Shown piece after piece: positions 47,880 to 59,041 of a DNA stretch of 64,000 nt. The number at the start of each line of letters is the position of its first letter. Position 1 is the first letter of the stretch. The notes below the pieces were generated by a model, which was not told where the DNA came from, searched no databases, and worked only from the letters and a program-made list of their open reading frames with translations. Source of the DNA: Trileptium ribeirensis (lineage: Eukaryota; Nematoda; Enoplea; Enoplida; Thoracostomopsidae); the NCBI GenBank assembly GCA_030248225.1, contig JASANE010001431.1, positions 1 to 64,000 of the forward strand, read 5' to 3'. Both the position numbers and the translations under genes were made by a program.

Positions 47880-48360
47880 CAAAATGATAAACGAGTCACG
47901 TCATAAACTACGGCATAAAAATGATAAACGGATCAAGGCATAAAATGATAAACGAATCATACTATAAAATACCGCATAAAATGATAAACGGATCAAGGCA
48001 TAAAATGATAAACGAGTCATATTATAAACCACGGCATAAAATGATAGACGAACCATGGCATAAAATGATAAACGAATCATATTACGCAAAAATGATAAAC
48101 GGATAAAGGCATAAAATGATAAACGAATCATACTATAAAATACGGCATAAAATGATAAACGGATCAAGGCATAAAATGATAAACGAGTCATATTATAAAC
48201 CACGGCATAAAATGATAGACGAACCATGGCATAAAATGATAAACGAATCATATTACGCAAAAATGATAAACGGATCAAGGCATAAAATGATAAACGAGTC
48301 ATATTATAATTACGGCATAGAATGATAAACGAATCATCGCCTAAACTGCTAAACGAATCA
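47880..48360. repeat. Minisatellite with higher-order structure
   Basis: Basic units of about 21-22 bp of the type GGCATAAAATGATAAACGAA with TCATATTATAAAC-like variants. A block of about 172 bp is itself repeated (47,931 onward and 48,103 onward), giving two and a half higher-order copies. Unit spacing keeps frames open on both strands, producing a periodic 133-codon minus-strand frame at 47,901-48,302 that is not a gene. Confidence 0.94.
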
Positions 48361-48894
48361 TGAAAAGTGACCTAATTAAGCAGTGGACTTTACCGCTGGT
48401 TCACGGTACCAGAGTCTTCCTATTCTCCCGAATGCGTTCCTTGATGTTCCCGAATAATTTTGACACCGAAATTACTGAAGAGACGCGTAACGGGGCCGGA
48501 ACGGGCCTGTTACATATTTATAGGACCTAACCGAGAATTTTGCACGAATATATGGCTTGTTTATAGTCATAATCAACCCATTCGATGTAAAACAGTTAAG
48601 CTTTAGATTAAATTTCTGGAGAAAGTTTGGCACCGTTGTTTTGCTTATGCATCATCCACAGAGAAGTGTGTGCACGAATTGCACACCGAAAGCTATTGCA
48701 ATGACCATATTGTAAGAAAATAATATTGTCATGGCATTATGTTATTGCAAACATAGCACCCTCAATAGCAGAAACAAAAATATTGCTGCTACAATAATAT
48801 TGGCTTGTGTTCTACAACCGCTAAGATGGTCGAGTTATTGTTGCGTCAAAAGCAGGCTGTTGATATGGTAGCAACAATATAATGTTCGCTGAGT

Positions 48895-49700
48895 TTGATA
48901 ATGGTGCCCCGTCCAGTCTGATATTGGTGCTCCCTTCCAGTTTGACATTGGTACTCCCCTCCACTTTCATATTGATGCCACCTCTAGTTTGATAATAGTG
49001 ACCCCTAAAATTTGATATTGGTGCCTTTCCAGTTTGATATTGGTGCCCCCTTCCGTTTGATATTGGTTCCCCCTCCGGTTTGATATTGGTGTCTCCTCTA
49101 GTTTGATATTTCCTAGTTACTGGCCCTTCAGTTTGATATTGGTGCCCCCTTCCGTTTAATATCGGTGCCCCTCATGTTTGATATTGGTGCCCCACTCCAG
49201 TTTGACATTGGCCCCACTCCAGCTGGATATTTGTCCCCATCCAGTTTGATATTAGTGTTTCCTCTAGGTTGATATTGGTGCCCCCTCCAGTTCGATATTG
49301 GTGCAACCTCCAGTTCGATATTGGTGCCCCTCCGGTTTGATATTGGTGTCTCCTCTAGTTTGATATTGGTGCCCCCTCCAGTTTAATATTGGTGCCCCTT
49401 CCAGTTTGATATTGGTGCCCCCTTCCGTTTAATATCGGTGCCCCTCATGTTTGATATTGGTGCCCCACTCCAGTTTGACATTGGCCCCCTACTGGATATT
49501 TGTCCCATCAGTTTGATATTAGTGTGCCCTCTAGGTTGATATTGGTGCCCCCTCCAGTTCGATATTGACGCCCCCTCCGATTTAATATTGGTGTCTCTCT
49601 AGTTTGATATTGGTGCCCCCTCTAGTTCGATACTGGTGCCCCCTCCTCCAATTTAATAGTAGTGCCCCCTCCAGTTTGATATAGGTGCCCCCTCAAGAAG
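48895..49700. repeat. 23-bp minisatellite, left arm of the foldback element
   Basis: About 35 copies of CCAGTTTGATATTGGTGCCC plus CCT, with variants (TTCCGTTTAATATCGGTGCC, TCTAGTTTGATATTGGTG). A block of about 170 bp starting near 49,127 recurs at about 49,397, so larger internal duplications have occurred. Confidence 0.95.
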
Positions 49701-50149
49701 GGCAACGTTATTTTATAGGACCAAGTTAATAATTAGATTTAATATAATTAATAATTTCTTGACTAAATAATTTTTCTGTTTTAAATCAGCATTCAAATAT
49801 TTGAAAACTTATCCAGCTTGACTAAATTTTTCCACTATATATGCCATTGCTTGATGCGTGCCCATTTGATAATTGCAGTTTTGTTTTTCTGTGGGTAAAA
49901 TTTTTACGGGTACGTAGAAATTTTTATTTTTTTATGGAGGGGGTAGTTTATATTTCGCGTTATCGTTGAGGTTGGTATATAAAACACAAAGTCCACCATG
50001 CTTCTATTTTAAACGTTTTCGAACATTTCCGTATGCATTAGTGTCACTATATGTGATTTTCTCTTATAGAAAGTTAGGCAAGTGTAGCCATATGTATTGC
50101 CCTTACGCTCCGCCTTGACCTCCACTCACTCTTTCCGTCATTGAAAATT

Positions 50150-50225
50150 TAGAGAAATTGGCAAAAAAATAGGGAAAATTTACCAAAATTCGGAGAAAAC
50201 AATTTTTTAAAATAAAAATATAAAT
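50150..50225. repeat. Dispersed AAATTGGC module inside the foldback element
   Basis: GAGAAATTGGCAAAAAAATA, GGGAAAATTTACCAAAATTC; preceded by TACGCTCCGCCTTGACC. Same architecture as the other modules of this kind. Confidence 0.5.
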
Positions 50226-51074
50226 TTCATTTGCCTCTTTCCTCTCTCCTCGCCCGGCCACTGACTATCCCGTGTCGAGTATCTTCGATACATGTCATTT
50301 AACGATAAATTTACAGATTAAATTTAAGAATTTTGATGTTCATAAATATATGTGAAGCTATATTCACAGTTTATCACATCTGCGCCAGTTATTAAGAATA
50401 CACATCAAAAATCCATATAAATTTAGCACTGACGTTGCCATTTTAATTGTCCTTCATTGACAATTTGTAACACGGATATCATAATAAATGGCGAGCGTTG
50501 TCGCTCTCTGCTGACGATGACGTTAAGAAAATTAAGCAATTTTAATTTCAGACTCGGAAAATCTAAAATTCGAATGTAGTTGGCTGCTTCAACTTGAATA
50601 ATTCCTTAAAACTATTATAAATTTGGTTGAAACGAACGCACATTGACTGTGCTGTTTCCAGAACGGATATTGTTCTGCCAACACGCAGTTCGGCTCGACT
50701 ATCCGAGCGTGGTTTAAGAATTTGCTATATTTGGCATTCAATCCTGTACTATATTTGCTACAGTTGGTTTTAGAACATCAGTTTTGTTAACTACCTGTTA
50801 AATCATAAGAAAAATAAGAGAAACGAGTACATACAAAGCATTCATTCTACGGGTATTGAACTAATTCGATTTATCGATTGCAAATATACAGGTAGCGACA
50901 GAAACATTTGGTTTGATATTGGGCAGATAGTTATTTTCTAAATCTAAGTTTGCAGTAAAAATTAGGAGATTTTCGACGTCAACAGTGCACGTTCGCCTCA
51001 GAAGTTATGCATTGCAGTAATACTTGAACGGAATTGTTTGATGCTGTGGCCGTTGTTATGATAAAATTCTATAT

Positions 51075-51515
51075 TTATCAAACTGGAGGGTACACCAAAA
51101 TCAAACTGGAGGGGACACCAAAATCAAACTGGAGGGGAGCACCAACATCAAACTAGAGGGGGCACCAATATTAAACTGGAGGGGGCACCAAATATCAAAA
51201 TGGAGGGGGCGCCAATGTCAGATTGGAGGGGGACACCAATATCGAACTGGAGGGATACCAATATCAAACTGGGGGTCACCAATATCAAACTGGAGGGAGC
51301 ACCACTATCAAACTGCAGGAGGGTACCAATACCAAACTGGAGGGGATACCAATATCAAACTGGAGTGGGGCAACGCTATCAAACTGGAGGAGGGCACCAA
51401 TATCAAACTGGAGTGGTCACGATATCAAACACGTGGGGGACACCAAAATCAACCTGGAGGGGGCACCAATATCAAACTGGAGGGTGACTAATAACAAACT
51501 GGAGGGACCAATATT
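51075..51515. repeat. 23-bp minisatellite, right arm of the foldback element
   Basis: About 19 copies of the reverse-complement unit (CACCAATATCAAACTGGAGG plus GGG). Open frames here (51,200-51,543) are translations of the repeat, with the pattern Gln-Tyr-Gln-Thr-Gly recurring. Confidence 0.95.
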
Positions 51516-51725
51516 TTTGTATCTCCTATTGAGGGTGCAATGAACCTAATGTTATTGCAGCAGCAATATATTAGCTTGTGCTATTGATTGCGCTATGTTT
51601 GCAATAACATAATGACATGACAATTTTATTTTCTTACAATACGGTCGCTGCAATAGCTTGCGGTGTGCAGTTCGTGCACGCGTTTGTCTGTGAATCATGC
51701 GTTATGAAACGTGTGAAGCAACAGT

Positions 51726-52200
51726 TTGGAATGACCTTGGTTTACGCAGGTCTCATAATAGCAGGACCTTTTAGTAAATGAAGACATGTGGGCATACTTC
51801 TCCGGAAATTATAGTCAACAAACGCTTTTACCGGTTTACACTAATGCTTTGCGCCAATTAAGGCAATTCAAGTGTAAGTTCATTTCCCCACCAGCTAAAG
51901 AAATGGCTTTATGTCATCGTTTCAGAATTTTAATCCTCAATATGCGGCAGAGCTTTAAATTTTATTAGTGCTACGGTATAATCACGTGAGTATAAACTAC
52001 ACCTAGATTGTTTTTGCCAAGTCGATTTAAGAACTGAAAACCGATGTCCGCGCACAAATCATTATTTACCGTATGTACGCGGAAACAATTTGCCACATGG
52101 CAATAGCTAGAGGCTGTTCACGGTCCCTATTTGAGGATTTAGTATCGTAATATGGTGATTGTGTACTAATGCAAATGCAATCCAACTTTTACCGGATACT
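51726..52200. other. Unassigned sequence
   Basis: Nothing recognised. Confidence 0.4.
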
Positions 52201-52345
52201 TTAACCCTTTGATGCACGAATTGATTTGTGGATCGTGCAATGTTACATAAATTCAATATGGCACTATGGATCGAACCCGGGTTGTAGTGGCGAAAGCGGT
52301 GTACTCAACCGACAGAGACTATCTAGTACATGTTGCTCAGTTCGT
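52201..52345 (-). mobile_element. tRNA-box/TTAA repeat family, inverted copy
   Basis: TTAACCCTTTGATGCACGAA at 52,201 is the terminal motif. In minus orientation the unit reads A-box-like TAGTCTCTGTCGG (around 52,321) and B box GGTTCGATCC (52,268-52,277), then TGCACGATCCACAAATCAAT and the CCCTTT terminus, the same order as the 55-kb array. GAACTGAGCAACA in minus orientation parallels GAACCGAGCAACA of the array. The opposite terminus with its TTAA is not convincing, so the copy may be truncated. Confidence 0.7.
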
Positions 52346-52785
52346 AAAAAAACATCGCAAAGTAAACGATAAAAACGCATGTGAAAACAGACCAACGACA
52401 AACTCACTTAAAACATCAATTAACAATGTTGGATGCCTACATTAGTGGACAGTGGCGGTTAAAGGGTTTACATACGCATAAATTGTTAATACAGCTTTGT
52501 GATTGGCTATGTGATTATTTGGCACACATTTCGGATCCAGTTGGTGGCGCCATACGTATCCTTGAGATGTGACAAATACTTGATAACGGTGTTGTGCCGT
52601 GTCGTTTTTGCAACCGTTGCTATGCATCTTCAGCTCAAATACAGGGTTTCGCCATAAGCGGTAGCACAGTCAGTCATTTTCAGCGTTAGCCAATAATGGA
52701 GACGGTTATTAAACTGGAACTGGTCTCAGCTGCTGGATCTGTTCAACGAGCTCAACGACCATAAGTGCAAAGTATAGAACGCTCG

Positions 52786-54279
52786 CCATTTAAGGAACAA
52801 TTAGATTTCACAGTACGTCTAATAAGGAACAACTACTGGTTTTTGCCGTTTTACTAAACAACAAGAAGAGCAACAATGACCAAAAATATATGAATCGGTA
52901 GATCTTGAGTAATCCTTTACAGAAGCTAATTTTCACTGCTGTCCTACTATACGTGCAAAAGAAACAGTGCACAATAAATTTTGTTCCTTATTAGCTAACT
53001 TTTCTTCATTTAAGGAACGAGTTTGCGTGTTTTAAGGAACAAGATTTGCTTTAGGGAACGCGGTTCTTTTTAAGAAACGACATAGTTTCGATTAGTCAAT
53101 TTTTATACTGCTGTCTCAAAAACAACAATTTCTCAACCGAAAAGTTTCAAGTTATCGTAATGTACGACTAAAGCCTTAAGGTGACCTCGCTACCCATCCG
53201 GATTTGCAAAATATGATGGTCAGTGGTGTCACATCAACCTTGCTTTACTGTTATCAGCATGTCAGGTTGGTGTCTTATTTCAGCGCAAAAAATATTTTAC
53301 AGAAAATTTAGCGCTAGTCAAGGGGCAAGACAGTCGTATAGCCTTTGGGCTTACGCAAGATTCAAGTATAATATATACAAAATGTTCAGAGCAGAGTTAA
53401 AGAAATAAAATTGTGGAAATGAAAACAATACGTATTTCAAATAGCCTTAACATATTAAGTATATACTTTATACTTGCAGAAATTACGGGTTTAACATCGG
53501 GAACCGGTTGGCCGGCCTGGTTCATGTCACTTTTAGGGGCGGGACAGAAAAATGACCGCTCAGGGCGGGGGTTTCGGGGGGCAGGAGCCCCCCGACTTAG
53601 GCTTAGGGATAGTCTTTAGCTTATATAAGTGTCGAAACTTAGGCTAAGGCATAATATATCGGGAACGGCATGGCCTATATTTGTCTCTGGCCCCTAAAAG
53701 TGACATTGGCCGATGACCGTATATATCTGAGTACAAACATGAATTTTGAAGCTCGTCGATGGGTTAAACATTATACTTAAACTTATACTTAGACATGTAG
53801 TATATTCTGATTGGTATTTGAATTTCCTAATCTTAACGTGTAACTGGACTCGGCAACCTTAAATAGCATCTAGCGTTCCCTAAAGGGTATACACATCTAA
53901 AATGTAAGTTTTTTGCTGTTTTGCGCAACAATACTTGAACTAAGTGAAAAATCACAAAAATAACAACGACACTCGAAAGAGCACACCCACAGGATCATGG
54001 TAATATAAAAAATATACACTTTACTTACTTTATGTGGCAGATGTAGGCGTTGGCAAAGTTGTGATATTTTTTACGAAAAATATTTGCACTTTAAAAAACA
54101 ATTATCCGGTATCACGTAACTGTACTTTACAAGCCAAAATACAAATTTATTCAAAAACTGAAAACGTAGAGTTGTAGTACTGAGCACATTAAAAATCTTG
54201 CAGGTATCTGGCTGTGTTTGCGGACAGTATACTAGCTAAAACTTATTTCGTGCCTTAAATAGCGCCGTTCCTTAAATGG
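52786..54279. mobile_element. Non-autonomous element with 13-bp terminal inverted repeats
   Basis: CCATTTAAGGAAC (52,786-52,798) and GTTCCTTAAATGG (54,267-54,279) are perfect inverted repeats bounding 1,494 bp. The core AAGGAAC recurs in both orientations just inside the left end (near 52,832, 52,984, 53,012, 53,034 and a variant at 53,054), as transposase-binding subterminal repeats often do. No transposase frame is found. An obvious target duplication is missing, so the superfamily stays open (hAT-like subterminal repeats are one comparison). Confidence 0.65.
53560..53690 (+). repeat. Dispersed repeat shared with 38,210-38,345, with G-rich hairpin
   Basis: It contains CGGGGGGC and GCCCCCCG separated by AGGA, a perfect 8-bp stem at about 53,575-53,594, followed by blocks shared with 38.2 kb. 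Confidence 0.55.
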
Positions 54280-54875
54280 TCCCTCTACTATATGTGATTC
54301 AGCCTTGAATTTGATGAACACGGAAAGGGGGATTCCAGCATATATACGCGTACGAAAATGGCGTTCGTGCTGCGCGTAACACAGGTTTGGGTTCGATATA
54401 TTGTTGATATTTTTTGCAGATTTCTGAACCCAGAGTTTTACGTGATTCAGTTCATAATTTTTTTAGATAATAGTCATAGAGAACTGAATACTTCTATATG
54501 CTCATTCTATATACTTCATTGCGTAGATCATTGCAATTGGACAGTAATGTACGGCCGCACGATTCACTATGACTTACCCTAAAACAATAAACAAATGTGG
54601 AAAACGGTATCTGTACCGAACGTTGGCTTGAAGTATATATAAGTTGTACAATAAAGTCAATAATATAACAAGAATTGCATTATGAATATTTTTAAGCAAA
54701 GGTATGACACTTGATTATTCTCATGTACTTTACCTTTTCTGGTAATGTGGTCGTTTTTCAGTATACCCCAGCATCCCGCAAAGTGTATTTTGTATAATCT
54801 AGAACAAGGTTTTCCAGCAACGGTAGGCTAAACCTGGATTGTTTGGCTCCGAGCCAAGTCAATTGACGACCTTAA

Positions 54876-56028
54876 CCCTATCATGCCAACCAGGCCCAAA
54901 TGGACCCAACGCACATTGCGACTCGTTGTGTTTACTGAGTTTGTCGTATATCGTACGTTTGAACGTGCGTTGTTATTCCCTCGCATTGTGAGGTTCCTTA
55001 AGGAACCGAGCAACAGCTCTCCGATAGCTCAGTGGTTTGCGTACACAAGTTTCACGCGTGCGTTTCGGGTTCGATCCCTGGCGCAGGCTTCAGTTTGTCA
55101 AACATTGCACGATACACAAATTAATTCGGGCATGAAAGGGTTAATTAAAAATTAACCTATCGCATAGCTAACCCTCTTATGCCCACCAGGCCCAAATGGA
55201 CCCAACGCACATTGCGACTCGTTGTGTTTACTGAGTTTGTCGTATATGGTACGTTTGAACGTGCGTTGTTATTCGCTCGCATTGTGAGGTTCCTTAAGGA
55301 ACCGAGCAACAGCTCTCCGATAGCTCAGTGGTTTGCGTACACAAGTTTCACCCGTGCGTTTCGGATTCGATCCCTGGCGCAGGCTTCAGTTTGTCAAACA
55401 TTGCACGATACACAAATTAATTCGGGCATGAAAGGGTTAATTAAAAATTAACCTATCGCATAGCTAACCCTCTTATGCCCACCAGGCCCAAATGGACCCA
55501 ACGCACATTGCGACTCGTTGTGTTTACTGAGTTTGTCGTATATGGTACGTTTGAACGTGCGTTGTTATTCGCTCGCATTGTGAGGTTCCTTAAGGAACCG
55601 AGCAACAGCTCTCCGATAGCTCAGTGGTTTGCGTACACAAGTTTCACCCGTGCGTTTCGGATTCGATCCCTGGCGCAGGCTTCAGTTTGTCAAACATTGC
55701 ACGATACACAAATTAATTCGGGCATGAAAGGGTTAATTAAAAATTAACCTATCGCATAGCTAACCTTCTTATGCCCACCAGGCCCAAATGGACCCAACGC
55801 ACATTGCGACTCGTTGTGTTTACTGAGTTTGTCGTATATGGTACGTTTGAACGTGCGTTGTTATTCGCTCGCATTGTGAGGTTCCTTAAGGAACCGAGCA
55901 ACAGCTCTCCGATAGCTCAGTGGTTTGCGTACACAAGTTTCACCCGTGCGTTTCGGATTCGATCCCTGGCGCAGGCTTCAGTTTGTCAAACATTGTACGA
56001 TACACAAATTAATTCGGGCATGAAAGGG
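54876..56028 (+). mobile_element. Four-unit tandem array of the tRNA-box/TTAA repeat
   Basis: Four 265-bp units start at 54,876, 55,172, 55,468 and 55,764 with an exact 296-bp period; a 31-bp AT-rich linker separates them. Units 2-4 are almost identical; unit 1 differs at several positions. Each unit starts CCCTATCATGCC or CCCTCTTATGCCC and ends GGGCATGAAAGGG, imperfect inverted termini. TTAA flanks the whole array (54,872-54,875 and 56,029-56,032). Every unit holds a 16-bp palindrome GGTTCCTTAAGGAACC and a tRNA-like segment with A and B boxes. The 89-90-codon plus-strand frames in each unit are by-products of the repeat. Confidence 0.92.
55025..55077 (+). promoter_or_regulatory. tRNA-like RNA polymerase III internal promoter (unit 1)
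   Basis: A box TAGCTCAGTGG at 55,025-55,035 and B box GGTTCGATCC at 55,068-55,077 fit the eukaryotic consensus and tRNA spacing. TCGGG and CCTGG can form the T stem around TTCGATC, and the anticodon-loop position reads TTTCAC-like sequence. The acceptor ends do not pair, so it is a tRNA-derived segment and not a working tRNA gene. Units 2-4 have GATTCGATCC, a one-base departure from the B box. Confidence 0.75.
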
Positions 56029-56032
56029 TTAA

Positions 56033-56758
56033 AAAGCTAGAAAAGCCAGCGAATAGCAGAGCTGGTGCAAACGCTCGTCATAATTGCTGGTTGTTGTATT
56101 CTGATAAGCATATGCATGTATTAAGTGGGCAAAACTTATAACTCTACATGATTTTTAGCAACGTCGCCAGAAAAGTCAACATTATAGTAGGATTGGCTAA
56201 AAACTTTTATTTCGGTCGATATCGCATTTTTCATTTACAAATATGGCTGTGTTTTCGGCACAAATTAAAAAAACACGATCATTAGCGAAAACTACCGTCG
56301 TGACAAATAAAATCGCTTTACGAAACGACACCCGAACGCTATCAAGCTCTCAATAACTTTTCGATGTGGTAATTACCGCTAGAACAATAGAAACTATACT
56401 TTAGGTCGGTAGACGATGTAACGTTGTACATTGTTTGCAAAGATAAAGTAATACTTCTATAATGTAAAATGTTCAGGTGAACAAAGCTACAACATACCTT
56501 AAGTCCCATTTGTCTATGTCGTTAGACAAAAAATCTTGAATATAACAAAACTAAATGAATAATAATCATCTGTTAATTATGCTTAGTAGCCTAATGCGGT
56601 AGTTACATAATTTATCTGTAACTGCCCGAGACGGTAAAATTGAACCTCTAATTTTATTGTAGCATAGTACAGAATCCATTCTACTACACATTTAAAGAAA
56701 TCAAATCGAATGTTTATGGTATAAGATATATGTATACAAATAAGCAAGAGTTCGTGGC
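56033..56758. other. Unassigned AT-rich sequence
   Basis: Nothing recognised. Confidence 0.4.
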
Positions 56759-57207
56759 GAACCCTTGAATAAGAACGTGACACTCATGCCACACTCTATT
56801 ACATACGCTGTGGGATGGCGCGGTTCATTTTTGCATCATTTCTCCACTTTTAGGAGGGGGACAAGTTTCCCACTTTTGTCCTGTCCCCTCCATCTTTTGT
56901 TCTGCCTTCCCCCCCAAGTTCCGTCCTGTTGTCCTCCAAGTTTTGTCCCAATTTTTGATTTTTTTGTTCGAATTTCACACAAAAGTAGGGAGGGAAAAAA
57001 CTAAATTTGGGCTGACAGCACAAATATTTGAAAGGCAGAACAAAAGTTGGGGTGGGGGATAGGACGAATCTTGGAGGACAATACGAAATTGGGAAACCTG
57101 TCCCCTCTCCCAGGAAAGTGAGACAAATGATGCAACAATGGAACGCGTCATCCCACAGCGTATATAATTGAGTGTGGCATGAGTGTCACACTGTTCTTCA
57201 AGGGTTC
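56759..57207. mobile_element. MITE-like inverted repeat, about 450 bp
   Basis: The two ends are long inverted repeats: GAACCCTTGAA, GTGACACTCATGCCACACTC and ACGCTGTGGGATG at the left are mirrored at the right by CATCCCACAGCGT, GAGTGTGGCATGAGTGTCAC and TTCAAGGGTTC. The arms extend about 200 bp inwards and include T/C-rich, G/A-rich stretches. There is no coding capacity. Characteristic of a miniature inverted-repeat transposable element. Confidence 0.88.
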
Positions 57208-58463
57208 ATCTCATTCAAGGGTTCATAAACTCTTAATAAAAGCCTGATGGGGCAAAACATTGTAATTGGCACAGTCACAATACCGCGATCCTAAGTTCAC
57301 TTTAGCTGGAGGTTAATTACTTTGAAGCCGCATGCTCGATGACATACGAAGAAAATCGAAATTAAGATAGTAATATTTCGAACATTAAATACAAATATTA
57401 GCCCTGTGTCGCTCAGTCTATGTCCAACACAATATTGCACACAACAAAGACCGAATTTCCATAAATGGTTCTCATATTAACTGGGAACAATTAAATTATT
57501 TACCTATATATGTAATAGGATTCGCTAGCTTTGTCAAGGCGAAACAGATCGACAAAACTTGAGTATTATGGAGCACAACAACTTATATACAAAGATGACA
57601 GTAAGAATGTCAACCAAACAGTTGCATGTATGCTGCCCGTCCTACAACTCTAAAAGTAGAAACAGCACAAAGCCGACATAGCTATCATACGATAGTGCGG
57701 TGCATTATCGGAGCAAAATACATGATATATGTACACTTTAGATAAGAAATTGATAACTTGTTTAAAAACTAAACAACACTCTATATAAATTAACGTCATT
57801 ATCGACAATACAACAAAATACGAAACTTGTGCAGGACCAACTTATAGAACCCACAATTCTAAAAATACCATAATGTTGGTTATTTATTTTTCTTGTCAGT
57901 ACAAAACAGATGGATGCCTAACTATCGTGGACATTAATATATTTTACTGGATCTTCGCGTGCCAATGCTTGACTCCTGAATTTATTTTACTATACCTAAT
58001 GATCTAAAAATAAAAGACTTGTCTTCAAGACGCGTAGTATGTTTCCGTCAGCTTTACATCACTTCAAGTCGTTTCGAAACAATTTTACAAAGCGAAAAGA
58101 AACCTGAAATTTGTCAAGTTATATTTTTATAAATGTTTTTAAAACAGGATTCACTTTGCTATGTTATGGCATTTTGCTTTGATACAAATCACACCTAGTA
58201 CTTGCGAATGAAATATTTACATTGTTGCTACGGTATTTTCAATTAATTATTAGCGAACTCGGATATACCAGACAATTCTCGGTTCTGTCAAATCGAGTAT
58301 ATACTTTACACGTGTTTAAAAATATTATCCCCTGTAACTTGTCAGAGCATCCACGACAAGTTGGTCTATCGTGGACATTGGGCAACCCGGCTGTGAAGGT
58401 GACGAACCACAACTTTATTGGGTTCATTTTCATTATCCCCGCAGCCGGCGTTTTCCCAAAAAT
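57208..58463. other. Unassigned sequence
   Basis: No recognisable gene. The 97-codon plus-strand frame at 58,222-58,515 overlaps an opposing frame and runs into the next palindromic element. Confidence 0.4.
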
Positions 58464-59041
58464 GGTAGAATTATGGAAATTTTGGTATTTTTATGATCCT
58501 CGAGACCTCCCCTGATCGAATTTTTGACTTTTTTGACCAAAATTGTCCAAAATTTTTTAAATTGAATTTTTGACCAAAAAATTGAATTTTTAAAATTTTC
58601 GATTTTTTCGGGTCCCAAGGGTCCCCCTCGAGACCCCAAAAATTTTTTTCTTAAAAATTACACTTTTACCCATCATTCGACGCGGCTTGACGAGCTAAAT
58701 CGAATCATTATATTCTCAACGGGATTCACTAACCGTATCCTAAGTTATGGCCAAAATCTATCAAAGGCTGACAGGCTCAGCAAAACAGTTTTGGCCATAA
58801 CTTCGGATGCTCTCATCGGATCCCGTTAAAAATACAATTAGACTCAGCTCGTCCAGCTGCGTCGAATGGTAAGTAAAAATCCAATTTTTAAGAAAAACAT
58901 TTTTTGGGTTCCCAAGGGGGGGGCCATGGAAGCCGAAAAAATCGAAAAAATCTAAAATTTTAAAAATTAAATTTTTTGGTCGAAACGATCAGGGGAGGTA
59001 TCGAGGAACACAAAAATACCAAAATTTCCAGAATCATCGTA
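58464..59041. mobile_element. Palindromic MITE-like element, about 580 bp
   Basis: The left half (GGAAATTTTGGTATTTTT, CCTCCCCTGATCG, the A/T-rich run, GGGTCCCAAGGG, TTCGACGC) is mirrored in the right half in reverse order. The centre carries AAGTTATGGCCAAAA (58,742-58,756) and its perfect complement (58,789-58,803). Non-coding, with strongly A+T-homopolymeric arms. Confidence 0.85.

Larger units (their letters stand above)
48632..51725. mobile_element. Foldback-type element with minisatellite arms, about 3.1 kb
   Basis: The outer parts 48,632-48,890 and about 51,535-51,725 are inverted copies (TGCACACCG, AAGCTATTGCA, TATTGTAAGAAAATAA, GTCATG, CATTATGTTATTGCAAACAT and others, in mirrored order). 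Inside them lie arrays of the same 23-bp unit in opposite orientation (48,895-49,700 and 51,075-51,515). A 1.36-kb unique middle (49,705-51,070) is AT-rich and shows no gene. Long inverted ends made of short tandem repeats define the foldback (FB/Galileo-like) architecture known from insects. No transposase is encoded, and the target duplication is not determined. Confidence 0.85.

Noticed and set aside
47901..48302. 133-codon minus-strand open frame
   Set aside because: It is a periodic translation of the minisatellite; the opposite strand is open as well for the same reason.
51200..51543. Two open frames of 95 and 106 codons
   Set aside because: Translations of the 23-bp minisatellite of the foldback element.
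54883..56040. Four nearly identical 89-90-codon open frames
   Set aside because: They lie wholly within the tandem 296-bp repeat, run through the tRNA-like promoter and are absent as open frames from the diverged copies at 18.8 and 52.2 kb.
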